DNA of 54,072 nucleotides from CAYWNA01 sp964459305 (lineage in GTDB: Bacteria; Planctomycetota; Planctomycetia; Pirellulales; Pirellulaceae): positions 1 to 54,072 of the forward strand of contig CAYWNA010000069.1 of NCBI GenBank assembly GCA_964459305.1, read 5' to 3'. Both the position numbers and the translations under genes were made by a program. Below the pieces are notes generated by a model that made no database searches, had not been told where the DNA came from, and worked only from the letters and a program-made list of their open reading frames with translations. This document shows positions 1 to 8,191 of the stretch, piece by piece (positions within the stretch are counted from its first letter, which is position 1; the number at the start of each line of letters is the position of its first letter).

Positions 1-39
1 GTCGTCCGATTGACCTGACAGGCTGGAAGCCTATCCCAC
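1..39. repeat. Palindromic repeat family A, right half (cut by window edge)
   Basis: Positions 17-39 match the right arm (GACAGGCTGGAAGCC and on) of the complete palindrome at 9403-9461, and positions 1-16 match that element's spacer apart from one base. The left arm lies outside the window. Similarity with the 9403 copy continues to about position 105, including a shared TCGAACGGTG block, so the mobile or conserved unit may be about 100 bp longer than the palindrome. Confidence 0.85.
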
Positions 40-180
40 TTCTCTACGACCGTAGATTCCCTGTCTTGGTACACTTGTTTTTCGAACGGTGCTCAATTGT
101 CCCGGGCCGTCGAAAACCGCACCCGGCGCCCGTACGAACTGCACGCGAAAGAGACTGGTGCGGGTCCTAGGAGAAACGAC

Positions 181-855
181 ATGAAGAAATCCACTCGGGT
201 TGCGTTCGGTTTGGTTCTGATTCTAACGGTGATGTTCACCGGACTGCCACTCCTTTCGGCACAGGAGAACGCCGAAGAGGGCTGGACCGATCTGTTCAAC
301 GGCAAGGACCTCGACGGATGGAAGTTCCATCTTGGAAAGGAGGGTGCGGACAACTACGGGACCTACACGATTAAGGAAGGCATCCTGATCTGCAGCGGGA
401 AGCCATCCGGCTATATGTACACAGAGAAGTCCTACAGCAACTACACGCTACGGGTCGAGTTCGCCTTCAAGAAACCCGATGGCTTGGCGGATGGCTCGAA
501 GTTTCGCGGCAATAGCGGCTGCCTGATCCACATCGGTGAGAAGAACGCTCTGGGCGTCTGGCCGCGCAGCATCGAGGTGCAGGGAGCGCACAGGTCTATG
601 GGTCTCATTCTTCCGATTCCCCGCAACGTCGAGTGCACGCGCACGCTCGACAGGGAAGCTCTGGCCAAAATTCTCAAGCCGGTCGGCGAGTTCAATGCGA
701 TGGAAATTGAGGTCAAAGGCGGCGACATGGTCATTTCGCTCAACGGCACCGTCGTCTCGACGGTCGGCGACTGCGAATTGACCGAAGGCCCCATCGGTTT
801 CCAGAGCGAAGGCGCCGAGACCCACTGGAAAAACATCCAGATTCGGGAGAAGTAG
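181..855 (+). CDS. Secreted 3-keto-disaccharide hydrolase family (DUF1080)
   Basis: The 224-residue protein has a signal peptide (about residues 1-27, ending LLSAQ) followed by one domain that opens with GWTDLFNGKDLDGW, the hallmark start of the DUF1080 / 3-keto-disaccharide hydrolase (PF06439) beta-sandwich. Family members act on glycosides in the periplasm. The ATG at 181 is chosen because AGGAGA lies 7 nt upstream and the signal peptide starts there; the frame is open upstream to 97 but codes nothing recognisable. The sulfatases downstream suggest a shared role in polysaccharide use, which is inference. Substrate unknown. Confidence 0.85.
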   Translation: MKKSTRVAFGLVLILTVMFTGLPLLSAQENAEEGWTDLFNGKDLDGWKFHLGKEGADNYGTYTIKEGILICSGKPSGYMYTEKSYSNYTLRVEFAFKKPDGLADGSKFRGNSGCLIHIGEKNALGVWPRSIEVQGAHRSMGLILPIPRNVECTRTLDREALAKILKPVGEFNAMEIEVKGGDMVISLNGTVVSTVGDCELTEGPIGFQSEGAETHWKNIQIREK

Positions 856-874
856 AACGGGCACCATCATCGTC

Positions 875-947
875 AACCGCTGATGAACGCTAATCAACGT
901 TGATAACGTGTTTCTTTACGTCCAATTGATAGCGTCCATCAGCGGTT
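875..947. repeat. Imperfect palindromic repeat (AACCGCTGATG family)
   Basis: The left arm AACCGCTGATGAACGCTA and the right arm, whose reverse complement is AACCGCTGATGGACGCTA, enclose a short spacer. The element fills the gap between the DUF1080 gene and the first sulfatase. It overlaps the farthest-upstream GTG (908) of the sulfatase frame, which argues that translation really starts downstream at 977 or 995. Confidence 0.7.
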
Positions 948-976
948 CGTTATTAACAATTTGGATCCGTGCCGCC

Positions 977-2827
977 ATGTTCCACAAAACCAATATGACT
1001 TTTCCTCTACGCACTCCGTTCCTTTGCGTTGCAGTTCTATCCACCCTAGCCTCCGTGCTTGTCGCCAACGAACAAAGCAAGCCCAACATCATCGTCATCT
1101 TCACCGACGACCATGGTTATGCGGATCTGTCAAGTCAGGAGATAATGGACGACGTGAAGACGCCGCATATCGACCGCCTGGCGGCGGGCGGTGTCCGGAT
1201 GACGTCCGGCTACGTGACCGCGCCGCAGTGCGTGCCGTCGCGGGCCGGGCTTCTCAGCGGGCGGTATCAGAATCGCTTCGGCGTCGAAAGCAACGGTCGG
1301 CCGCTGGACGGATTCAACGCGGAACAGACCATCGCCGAACGGCTGAAACAAGCCGGATACGCCACCGGGATGACCGGCAAGTGGCACCTTGGACCGCAGC
1401 CCGACATCGTCACCCACGGCTTCGACGACGTGTATTACAAGAACGCCAACCGGCCCGGATGGGCAAACTTCGATCTCGATGGCAGCGACCGCACACCCGG
1501 CGCAGAAAACTCCGGCCTGTATCATCTGGACGCCAACAGCGCTGCCGCCTGTGCGTTCGTCAAGCGGCATCATGACGAACCGTTTTTCTTTTACTGCGCG
1601 TACCGCGCTCCGCACGTGCCGCTGGACGCACCGCCAAAGTACCTCGAACGCTTTCCCCAAAAGATGCCGGAACGTCGCCGGCAGGCGCTCGCAATGATCT
1701 CGGCGATTGACGATGGCGTCGGCCGCATCATGAGCACGTTGAGCGAGTACGAGCTTGAAGAGAGAACGCTGATCTTCATCATTGGCGACAATGGGGCGCC
1801 GTTAAAGATACACAAACTCGATGCTCCCGGCGGCGGCCCCGGTTGGGACGGTTCGTTGAACGACCCACTCAACGGCGAGAAAGGGATGCTGGCCGAAGGC
1901 GGGATCCGCGTGCCGTTTGTCGCATACTGGAAGGGTCGTATCGATGGAGGTCAACTCTATCATCATCCCGTGATTTCGCTGGACGTGGCCGCCACGGCCG
2001 TCGCGCTGGCCGGTCTGCCGACGGACCCAAAGCTCGACGGTGTCAACCTGATTCCGTACCTGTGCGGCGACGCCAAAAGCATACCTCACGACACGCTCTA
2101 CTGGCGCTGGATCGCTCAATCGGCGGTGCGCGAGGGGCAGTGGAAGTACCTGCGTGGCGGCGCCCGTGAATACCTGTTCGATCTCGAAGCGGATCGAGAA
2201 GAAAAGCACAATCTCCTGACGAAACATCCGGATATCGTTCAGCGGTTGCGATCGAAGCTCGCCAGTTGGGCACAGGAGCAAAATCCACCCGGCTTGGAAA
2301 CGAAGCAAATGTCAGCCACCTGGGAACAATACTTCGACTTCTACCTGGACGGCAAGCCAGCACCTGCCCCGGGCGCCGCCGACAAGCCGGGCAAGTCCGG
2401 GCGCAACAATGCCCTGCAAGGCTGGATCGCCCGGAACAGCACTGCTGCTGTGAAAGATGGCGTCCTGCACATCATTCCCGACAGAGACGCCAGGCATCGT
2501 CCCTTTATCGCTTGTGCGGAACTGAACATTCCAGGTCCCGCGATCGCGACTCTCGGACTACGTTCGACGACTGACGGCGTAGCGGGTTTCGCCTGGCGCA
2601 CTCAAGGGCAACGAGATTTCCCGCCGGATCAAACGGTGTCGATCCAGATCGTTGCTTCCGACCAGTGGCAAGACATAAAGGCCGAACTCCCTGCCCAAAG
2701 CCGGATCATCCATATCCGTGTGCTGTTACCAGATGGCGAGTCCTCGATTCGTCACATCGGTCTGACCAGTGCGGAAGGCGGAGGTGCTAAGACTTGGCAG
2801 TTCTCACAGAAAACACCCAAACCATGA
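977..2827 (+). CDS. Secreted type I sulfatase
   Basis: About 616 residues. A signal peptide is followed by the sulfatase core: metal-binding TDDHG (D44, D45) and the formylglycine signature CVPSRAGLLSGR with C85 as the residue oxidised to formylglycine. A GDNGAP motif supplies further metal ligands. The enzyme would remove sulfate esters from glycans in the periplasm. Residues from about 470 to the end form an extra beta-rich domain resembling the end of the next protein. Start is ATG 977, or ATG 995 which lies closer to the hydrophobic segment; no clear ribosome site marks either. The stop overlaps the next start (ATGA). Confidence 0.9.
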   Translation: MFHKTNMTFPLRTPFLCVAVLSTLASVLVANEQSKPNIIVIFTDDHGYADLSSQEIMDDVKTPHIDRLAAGGVRMTSGYVTAPQCVPSRAGLLSGRYQNRFGVESNGRPLDGFNAEQTIAERLKQAGYATGMTGKWHLGPQPDIVTHGFDDVYYKNANRPGWANFDLDGSDRTPGAENSGLYHLDANSAAACAFVKRHHDEPFFFYCAYRAPHVPLDAPPKYLERFPQKMPERRRQALAMISAIDDGVGRIMSTLSEYELEERTLIFIIGDNGAPLKIHKLDAPGGGPGWDGSLNDPLNGEKGMLAEGGIRVPFVAYWKGRIDGGQLYHHPVISLDVAATAVALAGLPTDPKLDGVNLIPYLCGDAKSIPHDTLYWRWIAQSAVREGQWKYLRGGAREYLFDLEADREEKHNLLTKHPDIVQRLRSKLASWAQEQNPPGLETKQMSATWEQYFDFYLDGKPAPAPGAADKPGKSGRNNALQGWIARNSTAAVKDGVLHIIPDRDARHRPFIACAELNIPGPAIATLGLRSTTDGVAGFAWRTQGQRDFPPDQTVSIQIVASDQWQDIKAELPAQSRIIHIRVLLPDGESSIRHIGLTSAEGGGAKTWQFSQKTPKP

Positions 2828-4800
2828 AACAGATCCTCACGCTTGTAGCCTCACTTTGTTTGCTGAGCGGTATCAGCCACGCCGCCGAACAGCAGTCGAG
2901 ACCCAACATTGTCTTCATCCTCGCCGACGACCTCGGCTGGGCGGACACGACGCTGTATGGGCACACGAAGTTCTATCAGACGCCGAACGTCGAACGATTG
3001 GCGCGGCGCGGGATGACCTTCACGCGCGCCTACTCGGCCAGCCCGCTCTGCTCGCCCACGCGGGCGAGTATCCTCACCGGCCTCAGCCCGGCCAGAATCG
3101 GCCTCACCACACCGGCCTGTCATCTGCCGCAGGTAGTGCTGGAAGCAACGCCGGGCAAACGGGCAGCGGCAAACTGCAAGGCGATTGGGCCGAATACGGC
3201 GACACGGCTGAAGACCAAGTACTACACACTGGCCGAAGCGCTCAAGGACGCCGGCTACGCCACCGGGCATTTCGGCAAATGGCATCTTGGCCACGAGCCG
3301 TATTCGCCACTGGAGCATGGCTTCGATGTGGATGTGCCGCACTGGCCCGGACCGGGACCGGCGGGCAGTTACGTCGCGCCGTGGAAGTTTCCCGACTTCG
3401 ATCCCGACACGCCGGACGAGCACATCGAGGACCGCATGGCCACCGAAGCCGTCGCGTTCATGGAGCAGCACAAGGACGAACCTTTCTTCCTTAACTACTG
3501 GATGTTCAGCGTTCACGCGCCGTTTGATGCAAAGAAATCGCTGATCGAAAAGCACCGCGATCGTGTCGATCCCGACGACGCGCAGCGAAGCCCGACTTAC
3601 GCCGCGATGGTCGAATCGATGGATGACGCCATCGGTACGCTCCTCGACTCGCTCGATCGGCTGGGCATCGCCGACCGGACGATCGTGATTTTCTTTTCGG
3701 ACAACGGCGGGAACATGTACAACGAAGTCGACGGCACCACGCCCACGAGCAACCGGCCGTTGCGCGGCGGAAAAGCGACCATGTTCGAGGGCGGTGTCCG
3801 CGTACCGTGCGCGGTGATCTGGTCCGGCGTCGTCGCCGGCGGCACGCGCAGTGACGCGGTCGTCGAAAGCAGCGACTTCTATCCGACATTGCTGGAGATG
3901 CTCGGCCTGGAGCCGCGCGCGGCACAACGGTTCGACGGCATCAGCATCGTTCCCGCATTGAAGGGTCAGCCGCTGGCGCGGGAGCCAATCTTCACCTACT
4001 TTCCGCACAATCCGAAGGTGCCGGACTGGCTGCCGCCTTCGGTCGCCGTGCATCAAGGCGACTGGAAACTGATACGCATCTTTCATGGCGGTGATGGCGG
4101 ATCGCACCGATGGAAGCTGTTTAATCTGCGCGAGGATATTGGCGAGAAGAACGATCTGGCCGTCCACGAGCCGCAGCGGGTGAAAGAGCTGGACGCGTTG
4201 ATCGATCGGTTCCTGACGGACACGCAGGCGGTGGTTCCCATACCCAATCCCAATTTCGATCCCGCCGCGTACCGCGCGGAGGATGAAGGAAAGCCGGGGC
4301 CGAAGAGTCCAAAAAGACCGAGGCGGCCCGGAGCCCGTAAAGGCCCGGCGGCGAAACCGGTTGCCGGGTGGCGGCCAAGCGGCGACTGTACGCTGGCGCT
4401 GCGGGAGGGCTCGCTGGTGATTACCAGCTCAGGTTCTGACCCATACCTGAGCTACGTCCTGCCGGAGCCACTTGCGGCCGGCAGGTTCGAAGTTCACATC
4501 ACGATGACCTCGGCCGCCGGCGGGCGGGGCCAACTTTTCTGGCAGGAGCAGGGAGTTCATCCGTCGTTCTTCCGCGATCGCAGTACGGGATTCGCCGTGA
4601 CGCACGATGGCAAACGGCACGAGTATTGCATCGCGTTCATGGCGGCGCATCCCGTGACCGCCGTGCGACTCGATCCGGGACAGACAGCCGGCGAGATCCG
4701 CATTTCCGCCATGAAGCTGCTGGATGCCAACGACAGGCCGGCGTATGAATGGAGATTTCTCCCGCCCGGACCAGACCCGCAACCTCGGATCGATCCTTGA
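2824..4800 (+). CDS. Secreted type I sulfatase, second copy
   Basis: A 658-residue protein with signal peptide MKQILTLVASLCLLSGISHA. The core shows ADDLGWAD (D35, D36) and CSPTRASILTGL with C76 as the predicted formylglycine, plus SDNGGN later in the chain. The ATG overlaps the previous stop (ATGA at 2824-2827), implying translational coupling and joint use. A proline/lysine linker at about residues 490-515 leads to a C-terminal beta domain with GWRPSGD and GQLFWQEQG, similar in pattern to that of the upstream sulfatase. It is a paralogue rather than a copy: the sequences differ widely outside motifs. Sulfated substrate cannot be told. Confidence 0.9.
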   Translation: MKQILTLVASLCLLSGISHAAEQQSRPNIVFILADDLGWADTTLYGHTKFYQTPNVERLARRGMTFTRAYSASPLCSPTRASILTGLSPARIGLTTPACHLPQVVLEATPGKRAAANCKAIGPNTATRLKTKYYTLAEALKDAGYATGHFGKWHLGHEPYSPLEHGFDVDVPHWPGPGPAGSYVAPWKFPDFDPDTPDEHIEDRMATEAVAFMEQHKDEPFFLNYWMFSVHAPFDAKKSLIEKHRDRVDPDDAQRSPTYAAMVESMDDAIGTLLDSLDRLGIADRTIVIFFSDNGGNMYNEVDGTTPTSNRPLRGGKATMFEGGVRVPCAVIWSGVVAGGTRSDAVVESSDFYPTLLEMLGLEPRAAQRFDGISIVPALKGQPLAREPIFTYFPHNPKVPDWLPPSVAVHQGDWKLIRIFHGGDGGSHRWKLFNLREDIGEKNDLAVHEPQRVKELDALIDRFLTDTQAVVPIPNPNFDPAAYRAEDEGKPGPKSPKRPRRPGARKGPAAKPVAGWRPSGDCTLALREGSLVITSSGSDPYLSYVLPEPLAAGRFEVHITMTSAAGGRGQLFWQEQGVHPSFFRDRSTGFAVTHDGKRHEYCIAFMAAHPVTAVRLDPGQTAGEIRISAMKLLDANDRPAYEWRFLPPGPDPQPRIDP

Positions 4801-5023
4801 GCCGCCAGACCGCTAGGAACCGCCACCGGGTGTCTGTCCGAGGGACAAGGCAAAGTGGGTACCGGGGCACTGGTCGAAATAGAATTCAGCGGAACATTGC
4901 GTCCCCTCCTTCTAAGTGATAGGCTGGGACTGGACTGACACGAGCACGAGTGTAGCGAGTCCGTCCCTACGCCACCCCGGCACGATTCCGCACACCTGTT
5001 TCGTATCAAAGCGGAGGGCCCAA

Positions 5024-6719
5024 ATGAACTGCCGACTGATGCCTCTGATTCGTTCCTGCGTTCTCGTGGCCACGGGGATACTTCTGACAAATTGCCTGCC
5101 ACTCGTTGCCCAGGAGTTGGCTCCCATTCCTTCCGACGCCGCTCAGCAGAAAGCGGTCAAGCTGATCGAGGAGGTGTACGGAGAAGAACACGCCCAGGCT
5201 AAGACTTCCACTGCGAGAACAGTTCTCGCCAACAAACTCCTGAAGGAAGCCGCGGAATCGGAAGACCTGACGAATCGCTACGTGCTGCTCCGAGTGGCCC
5301 GTGACATGGCGACGCAGGCCGGGGACGCAGAGACTGCCTTGCGAGCGGTTGAAGAAATCGGCAAGAGCTTCCAGGTCGATTTGTTCCAACTCAAAGGAGC
5401 CGCTCTATCTCAAGCCAGCAAGTCGGCTTCGCTGACAAAGCAGCGTAAGACGATTGCAGAACACTCACTTGCTTTGATCGATGAAGCCGTGGACAGGGAC
5501 GACTTTGTGGCGGCCAAATATCTCGGCCAGCTTGCCTTGGACTCGGCACGGAAAGCCAGGGAAACCGACCTCACGAAGCGAATTGTTGCCAGAAACAAAA
5601 TGGTCACGGAAGTGGCGGAAGAGTATTCAGCAGCCAAGGACGCCTTTCAAACGCTTGAGGAGAGCCCCGTCAACCCTGAGGCTAATCTGGTGGCTGGCAG
5701 CTACCTTTGTTTTACGAAAGGCAATTGGGACAAGGGTATCCCCATGCTGGCTTTGGGGAAGGACGGGCAAACGACGAAGCTGGCGATCAAGGAGCTAGAG
5801 GGGGTCACGGACGTGGCGGGGCAAGTGGCCCTAGGCGACGGCTGGTGGGCGCTTTCCGAAACGGAGGACGGAGTCACCAAGGAGCGAGCACGTGAGCGGG
5901 CAGTCGCGTGGTACCGCTTGGCTTCCCCGAAGCTGGCGGGTCTGGCAAAGTCAAGGGTTGACAAGCGTGTGGCAAAGGTTAGCCAGCGTGTGGCAGCGTT
6001 AGCGACCCCTTCGTCGGCACCCCCCATGGCCGTCGCTCCTTTTGGTGCCCCGCAGGCGAAGCGACATCAACGGGCGTGGGCAGAGTATCTGGGCGTTCCG
6101 GTGGAGACGACAAACGCCATCGGCATGAAATTCGTGCTCATTCCGCCGGGCGAATTTGACATGGGGTCCACCCAGGAAGAAGTCGACGGGCTGCTCGGTG
6201 AGGCCAGACAGAACGACCAGCCGAGGTGGTACATCGACCGGCTGCCTGCCGAGGCCCCACAACACCGAGTGCGGATCACGCGGGCGTTCTACTTGGGCGT
6301 TTGCGAGGTGACACAGGCGGAGTACGAGCGGGTGATGGGGAGTAATCCGAGCGGGTTTAAGGGGGATTTTCGTTGCCCCCGTGGAACAGGTCTCTTGGGA
6401 TGATGCGGCGACGTTTTGCCGCAAGCTTTCCGAACTGCCGCAAGAGCGCCTGAGGCGGGCGGCGTATCGTCTGCCGACGGAGGCCGAGTGGGAATATGCT
6501 TGCCGAGCGGGCACGACGACTCGCTTCAGCTTCGGGGACAACGCAGAAGCCTTCAGCATGTACGGTAGAGGGGAGAATTCTGCGAAAGGACGGACGCAAC
6601 CGGTGGCCCGTTTGCGGCCGAATGCCTGGGGTTTGTACGACATGCACGGCAAGCTAAGGGGGGCCAAACTGATACACCCCGTCAAGCACCCTGTCGACAA
6701 AAAATCCCAAGCTGCTTGA
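5024..6719 (+). pseudogene. FGE/SUMF1-domain secreted protein, frameshifted and interrupted
   Basis: Start ATG 5024 has GGAGG upstream and a signal peptide. About 330 residues of helical, TPR-like sequence precede an FGE-sulfatase domain beginning NAIGMKFVLIPPGEFDMGS. The frame breaks at a run of five C (6376-6380): it stops after FRCPRGTGLLG, while the next frame continues VEQVSWDDAATFCRKL, so removing one C restores FRCPVEQVSWDDA. The second frame runs through RLPTEAEWEYACRAG to GLYDMHGK and then ends in unrelated residues at 6719. The missing C-terminus (NVWELCADWY onward) lies at 7499-7721. Position beside two sulfatases suggests sulfatase maturation or, more likely for this architecture, a C-lectin-fold relative of it. 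A sequencing error in the C run is possible. Confidence 0.8.
6636..6652 (+). repeat. 17-bp direct repeat, left copy (TACGACATGCACGGCAA)
   Basis: The identical 17-mer recurs at 7482-7498. Both copies code the FGE motif YDMHG in the same reading frame, and joining the gene across them rebuilds a continuous FGE C-terminus. It is either an insertion or recombination junction or two paralogue pieces sharing conserved codons. Confidence 0.75.
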
Positions 6720-6838
6720 CTCTTCCTGTTGTGGCTTTTAATTTGGGGGCTATTCAAGCCAATTGGAGGGGGAGCTAGAATGCTGAATGGTGACACCTGT
6801 TGTGCGTTCCTACATCGCAGCTTTTGTGGGGGGGCATA

Positions 6839-7240
6839 ATGACAGAGACGGACGACAACAAACCGGTGGCGGTGGCAAGAGCAGAACTGGTGTCCGTGGA
6901 AGGACAACGAAAGATCAGTGAGGCATGCTATGCTGTTTGCCAGGCTGCACACCACGACAGGCGAGGGATGGACTTTGAACATTGCGTGATTGTGACGGAA
7001 GAAGGAGATCTTGACACGTGCGTTCGTGCAGTGGACGGGAACGACGAGCACGTTGTAAGGCGGTGTATCTTCTCCAGTAGGTGTAATGCGTTTTGTCTAC
7101 CTTGCGAGGGAGCGGCAGAGGTCGAGTATAATTACATGGATTTTGACGAGGTGTTGCGAAAGTATGCGCATTTAATGAACGCCAAGAGGGCAGAATTGCA
7201 GGCTCAGATTGACGCTATCGACACCTTGCTGGGCAAGTAG
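6839..7240 (+). CDS. Orphan Cys-rich small protein within the interrupted FGE gene
   Basis: I do not recognise this 133-residue protein. It has no signal peptide or membrane span, eight cysteines (including ACYAVC and a CIFSSRCNAFCLPC cluster), an acidic character and a C-terminal helix likely to form a coiled coil (LNAKRAELQAQIDAIDTLL). The cysteine clusters would suit metal binding. A G-rich run precedes the ATG at 6839 but is not a classic ribosome site. It is the only substantial frame inside the 846-bp interruption, so it may be cargo. Whether it is expressed is unknown. Confidence 0.5.
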   Translation: MTETDDNKPVAVARAELVSVEGQRKISEACYAVCQAAHHDRRGMDFEHCVIVTEEGDLDTCVRAVDGNDEHVVRRCIFSSRCNAFCLPCEGAAEVEYNYMDFDEVLRKYAHLMNAKRAELQAQIDAIDTLLGK

Positions 7241-7427
7241 ACCACGAAACATCAACGAGAAGGGGGCTAGGACTTTCCTTGTGGAAGAGGGGCTGATAGT
7301 TGGGCACCCATAGGCGCACAACAAAGCCCCAGCAGGATAATTCACCTGCAGTGAGATGCGCTGGCTCTGATGGACACTCCAAGTGCTTAATTCGATCGTT
7401 AGAATTGAGCAATGAAAGGAGTGTTTC

Positions 7428-7721
7428 ATGCCGAAAAGGAAGAGCGGCAGGAGTCGCCACGGACCCAACAGTTTCGGCCTCTACGACATGCACGGCAACG
7501 TGTGGGAGTTGTGCGCGGACTGGTACGATTCGCGTTACTACCGTGTGTCTCCATTGGGCAATCCAACCGGGCCTACGTCAGGCTCGTACCGCGTGATTCG
7601 CGGCGGCTGCTGGTTAGTCGCCGCGAGGGATTGCCAGTCAACGCTTCGTTACTACTTCTCGCCGGGGCGCCGAGGAAACGGCACCGGCTTCCGCGTGGCC
7701 ATGGAGCTGTCAGGCAAGTGA
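7428..7721 (+). pseudogene. Detached C-terminal fragment of an FGE/SUMF1-domain protein
   Basis: From residue 13 the translation reads PNSFGLYDMHGNVWELCADWY and ends RGNGTGFRVAMELSGK, the standard last 80 residues of the FGE-sulfatase fold (RVIRGGCW included). It lacks the N-terminal two thirds of the domain. An ATG at 7428 with AAAGGAG upstream could start translation, but the first 12 residues are unrelated to the family. In register with the broken gene upstream, it supplies exactly what that gene lacks. The PNSF (here) versus PNAW (upstream) difference shows the overlap is not a simple duplication. Confidence 0.8.
7482..7498 (+). repeat. 17-bp direct repeat, right copy
   Basis: Identical to 6636-6652 and in the same frame. 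Collapsing the 846 bp between the two copies yields GLYDMHG-NVWELC without a break. Confidence 0.75.
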
Positions 7722-7853
7722 GCGGTATGGTCTCTGGCGTCGATGCCAGACCGGCTGCCCGCAAAGATGCCACGCGAGACGGCTCTTGCCGACTCCAAGT
7801 ACAAGCGGGGGTACAAGCCACCGGTTCTTCCTGTTCGGCGGGTTTTCCAAAAG

Positions 7854-7940
7854 CGGATGGGCCGTGATTCGAACCCGGGGTACCCGCAAGGGTACAGCAG
7901 TCTTCAAGACTGCTTCTCTTGGCGTGTTTTGTGTTGGCCA
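7854..7940 (-). tRNA. tRNA-Ser(UGA)-like, 3' part only (pseudo-tRNA or att remnant)
   Basis: On the minus strand an anticodon arm GCAGT-CTTGAAG-ACTGC (7913-7897) gives anticodon TGA. A long variable arm GTACCC-TTGC-GGGTAC follows, typical of class II serine tRNA, then a T-arm with loop TTCGAAT (7873-7867) whose stem has one G-A mismatch. The 3' acceptor strand CCCATCC has no matching 5' strand upstream: the sequence before the anticodon arm offers only a weak TGGC/GCCA D-stem and no GG in the loop. No CCA is encoded. It therefore looks like a tRNA 3' half left by an integration event, or a decayed gene. Tyr or Leu identities are less likely. Confidence 0.5.
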
Positions 7941-8003
7941 TGCTCTTGGCTCACGGACGAGGCAAATGAGTCGGTCGTGAACTTCAGATCAAGAACTGAT
8001 TTT

Positions 8004-8066
8004 GAACAGGAGGTAGCAGAGAGAACGGAGCTACTCTTCCTCTGTTGACTCTGTTTCCTCCTGTTC
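8004..8066. repeat. Imperfect palindrome (GAACAGGAGG family)
   Basis: Perfect 10-bp ends GAACAGGAGG (8004-8013) and CCTCCTGTTC (8057-8066) continue inward as imperfect pairing through CAGAG and AAC blocks. It lies between the tRNA-like remnant and the Tat-signal gene. It could also fold as a strong hairpin in RNA, but there is no T-run to make it a clear terminator. Confidence 0.65.
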
Positions 8067-8191
8067 GGAATTCCGGCGAAGTGGAATGGCAAACGTTGAA
8101 TTGTTGAATACCCTCGGTTATCGTACACGTGCGGATGTCTATCGTCTGCAAAATCTAACAACCATGGGTTACGCGAATAGGATGCACAACC

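Larger units (their letters stand above)
7722..8191. other. Gene-free stretch with tRNA-like remnant and palindrome
   Basis: Apart from the tRNA-Ser-like 3' half (about 7854-7913) and an imperfect palindrome (8004-8066) I see no gene here. Open frames on both strands are short and look like accidental reading of the repeats. Confidence 0.6.

Noticed and set aside
908..976. Sulfatase start at GTG 908
   Set aside because: It lies within a palindromic repeat, and the signal peptide begins only after ATG 977/995.
2851..4167. Long antisense open frame under the second sulfatase
   Set aside because: It is the codon shadow of a GC-rich gene with intact motifs on the plus strand, and has no ribosome site or family signature. 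The same applies to long shadows at 39165-40367 and 51054-52226.
6653..7481. A group II intron or insertion sequence in the FGE gene
   Set aside because: No intron-encoded protein, domain V-like hairpin, transposase or matching terminal inverted repeats were seen. The CCAAACTGATACACCCC stretch near 6660 looks like a possible insertion-sequence end but has no partner.
7428..7721. A diversity-generating retroelement using the FGE C-terminus as variable region
   Set aside because: FGE-type folds are common targets of such elements, but I find no reverse transcriptase, accessory gene or adenine-biased template repeat in the window.
7854..7913. tRNA-Sec (selC)
   Set aside because: The loop reads CTTCAAG (TCA) only on the plus strand, where the T arm would precede the anticodon arm. 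The correct order exists only on the minus strand, giving anticodon TGA (Ser).
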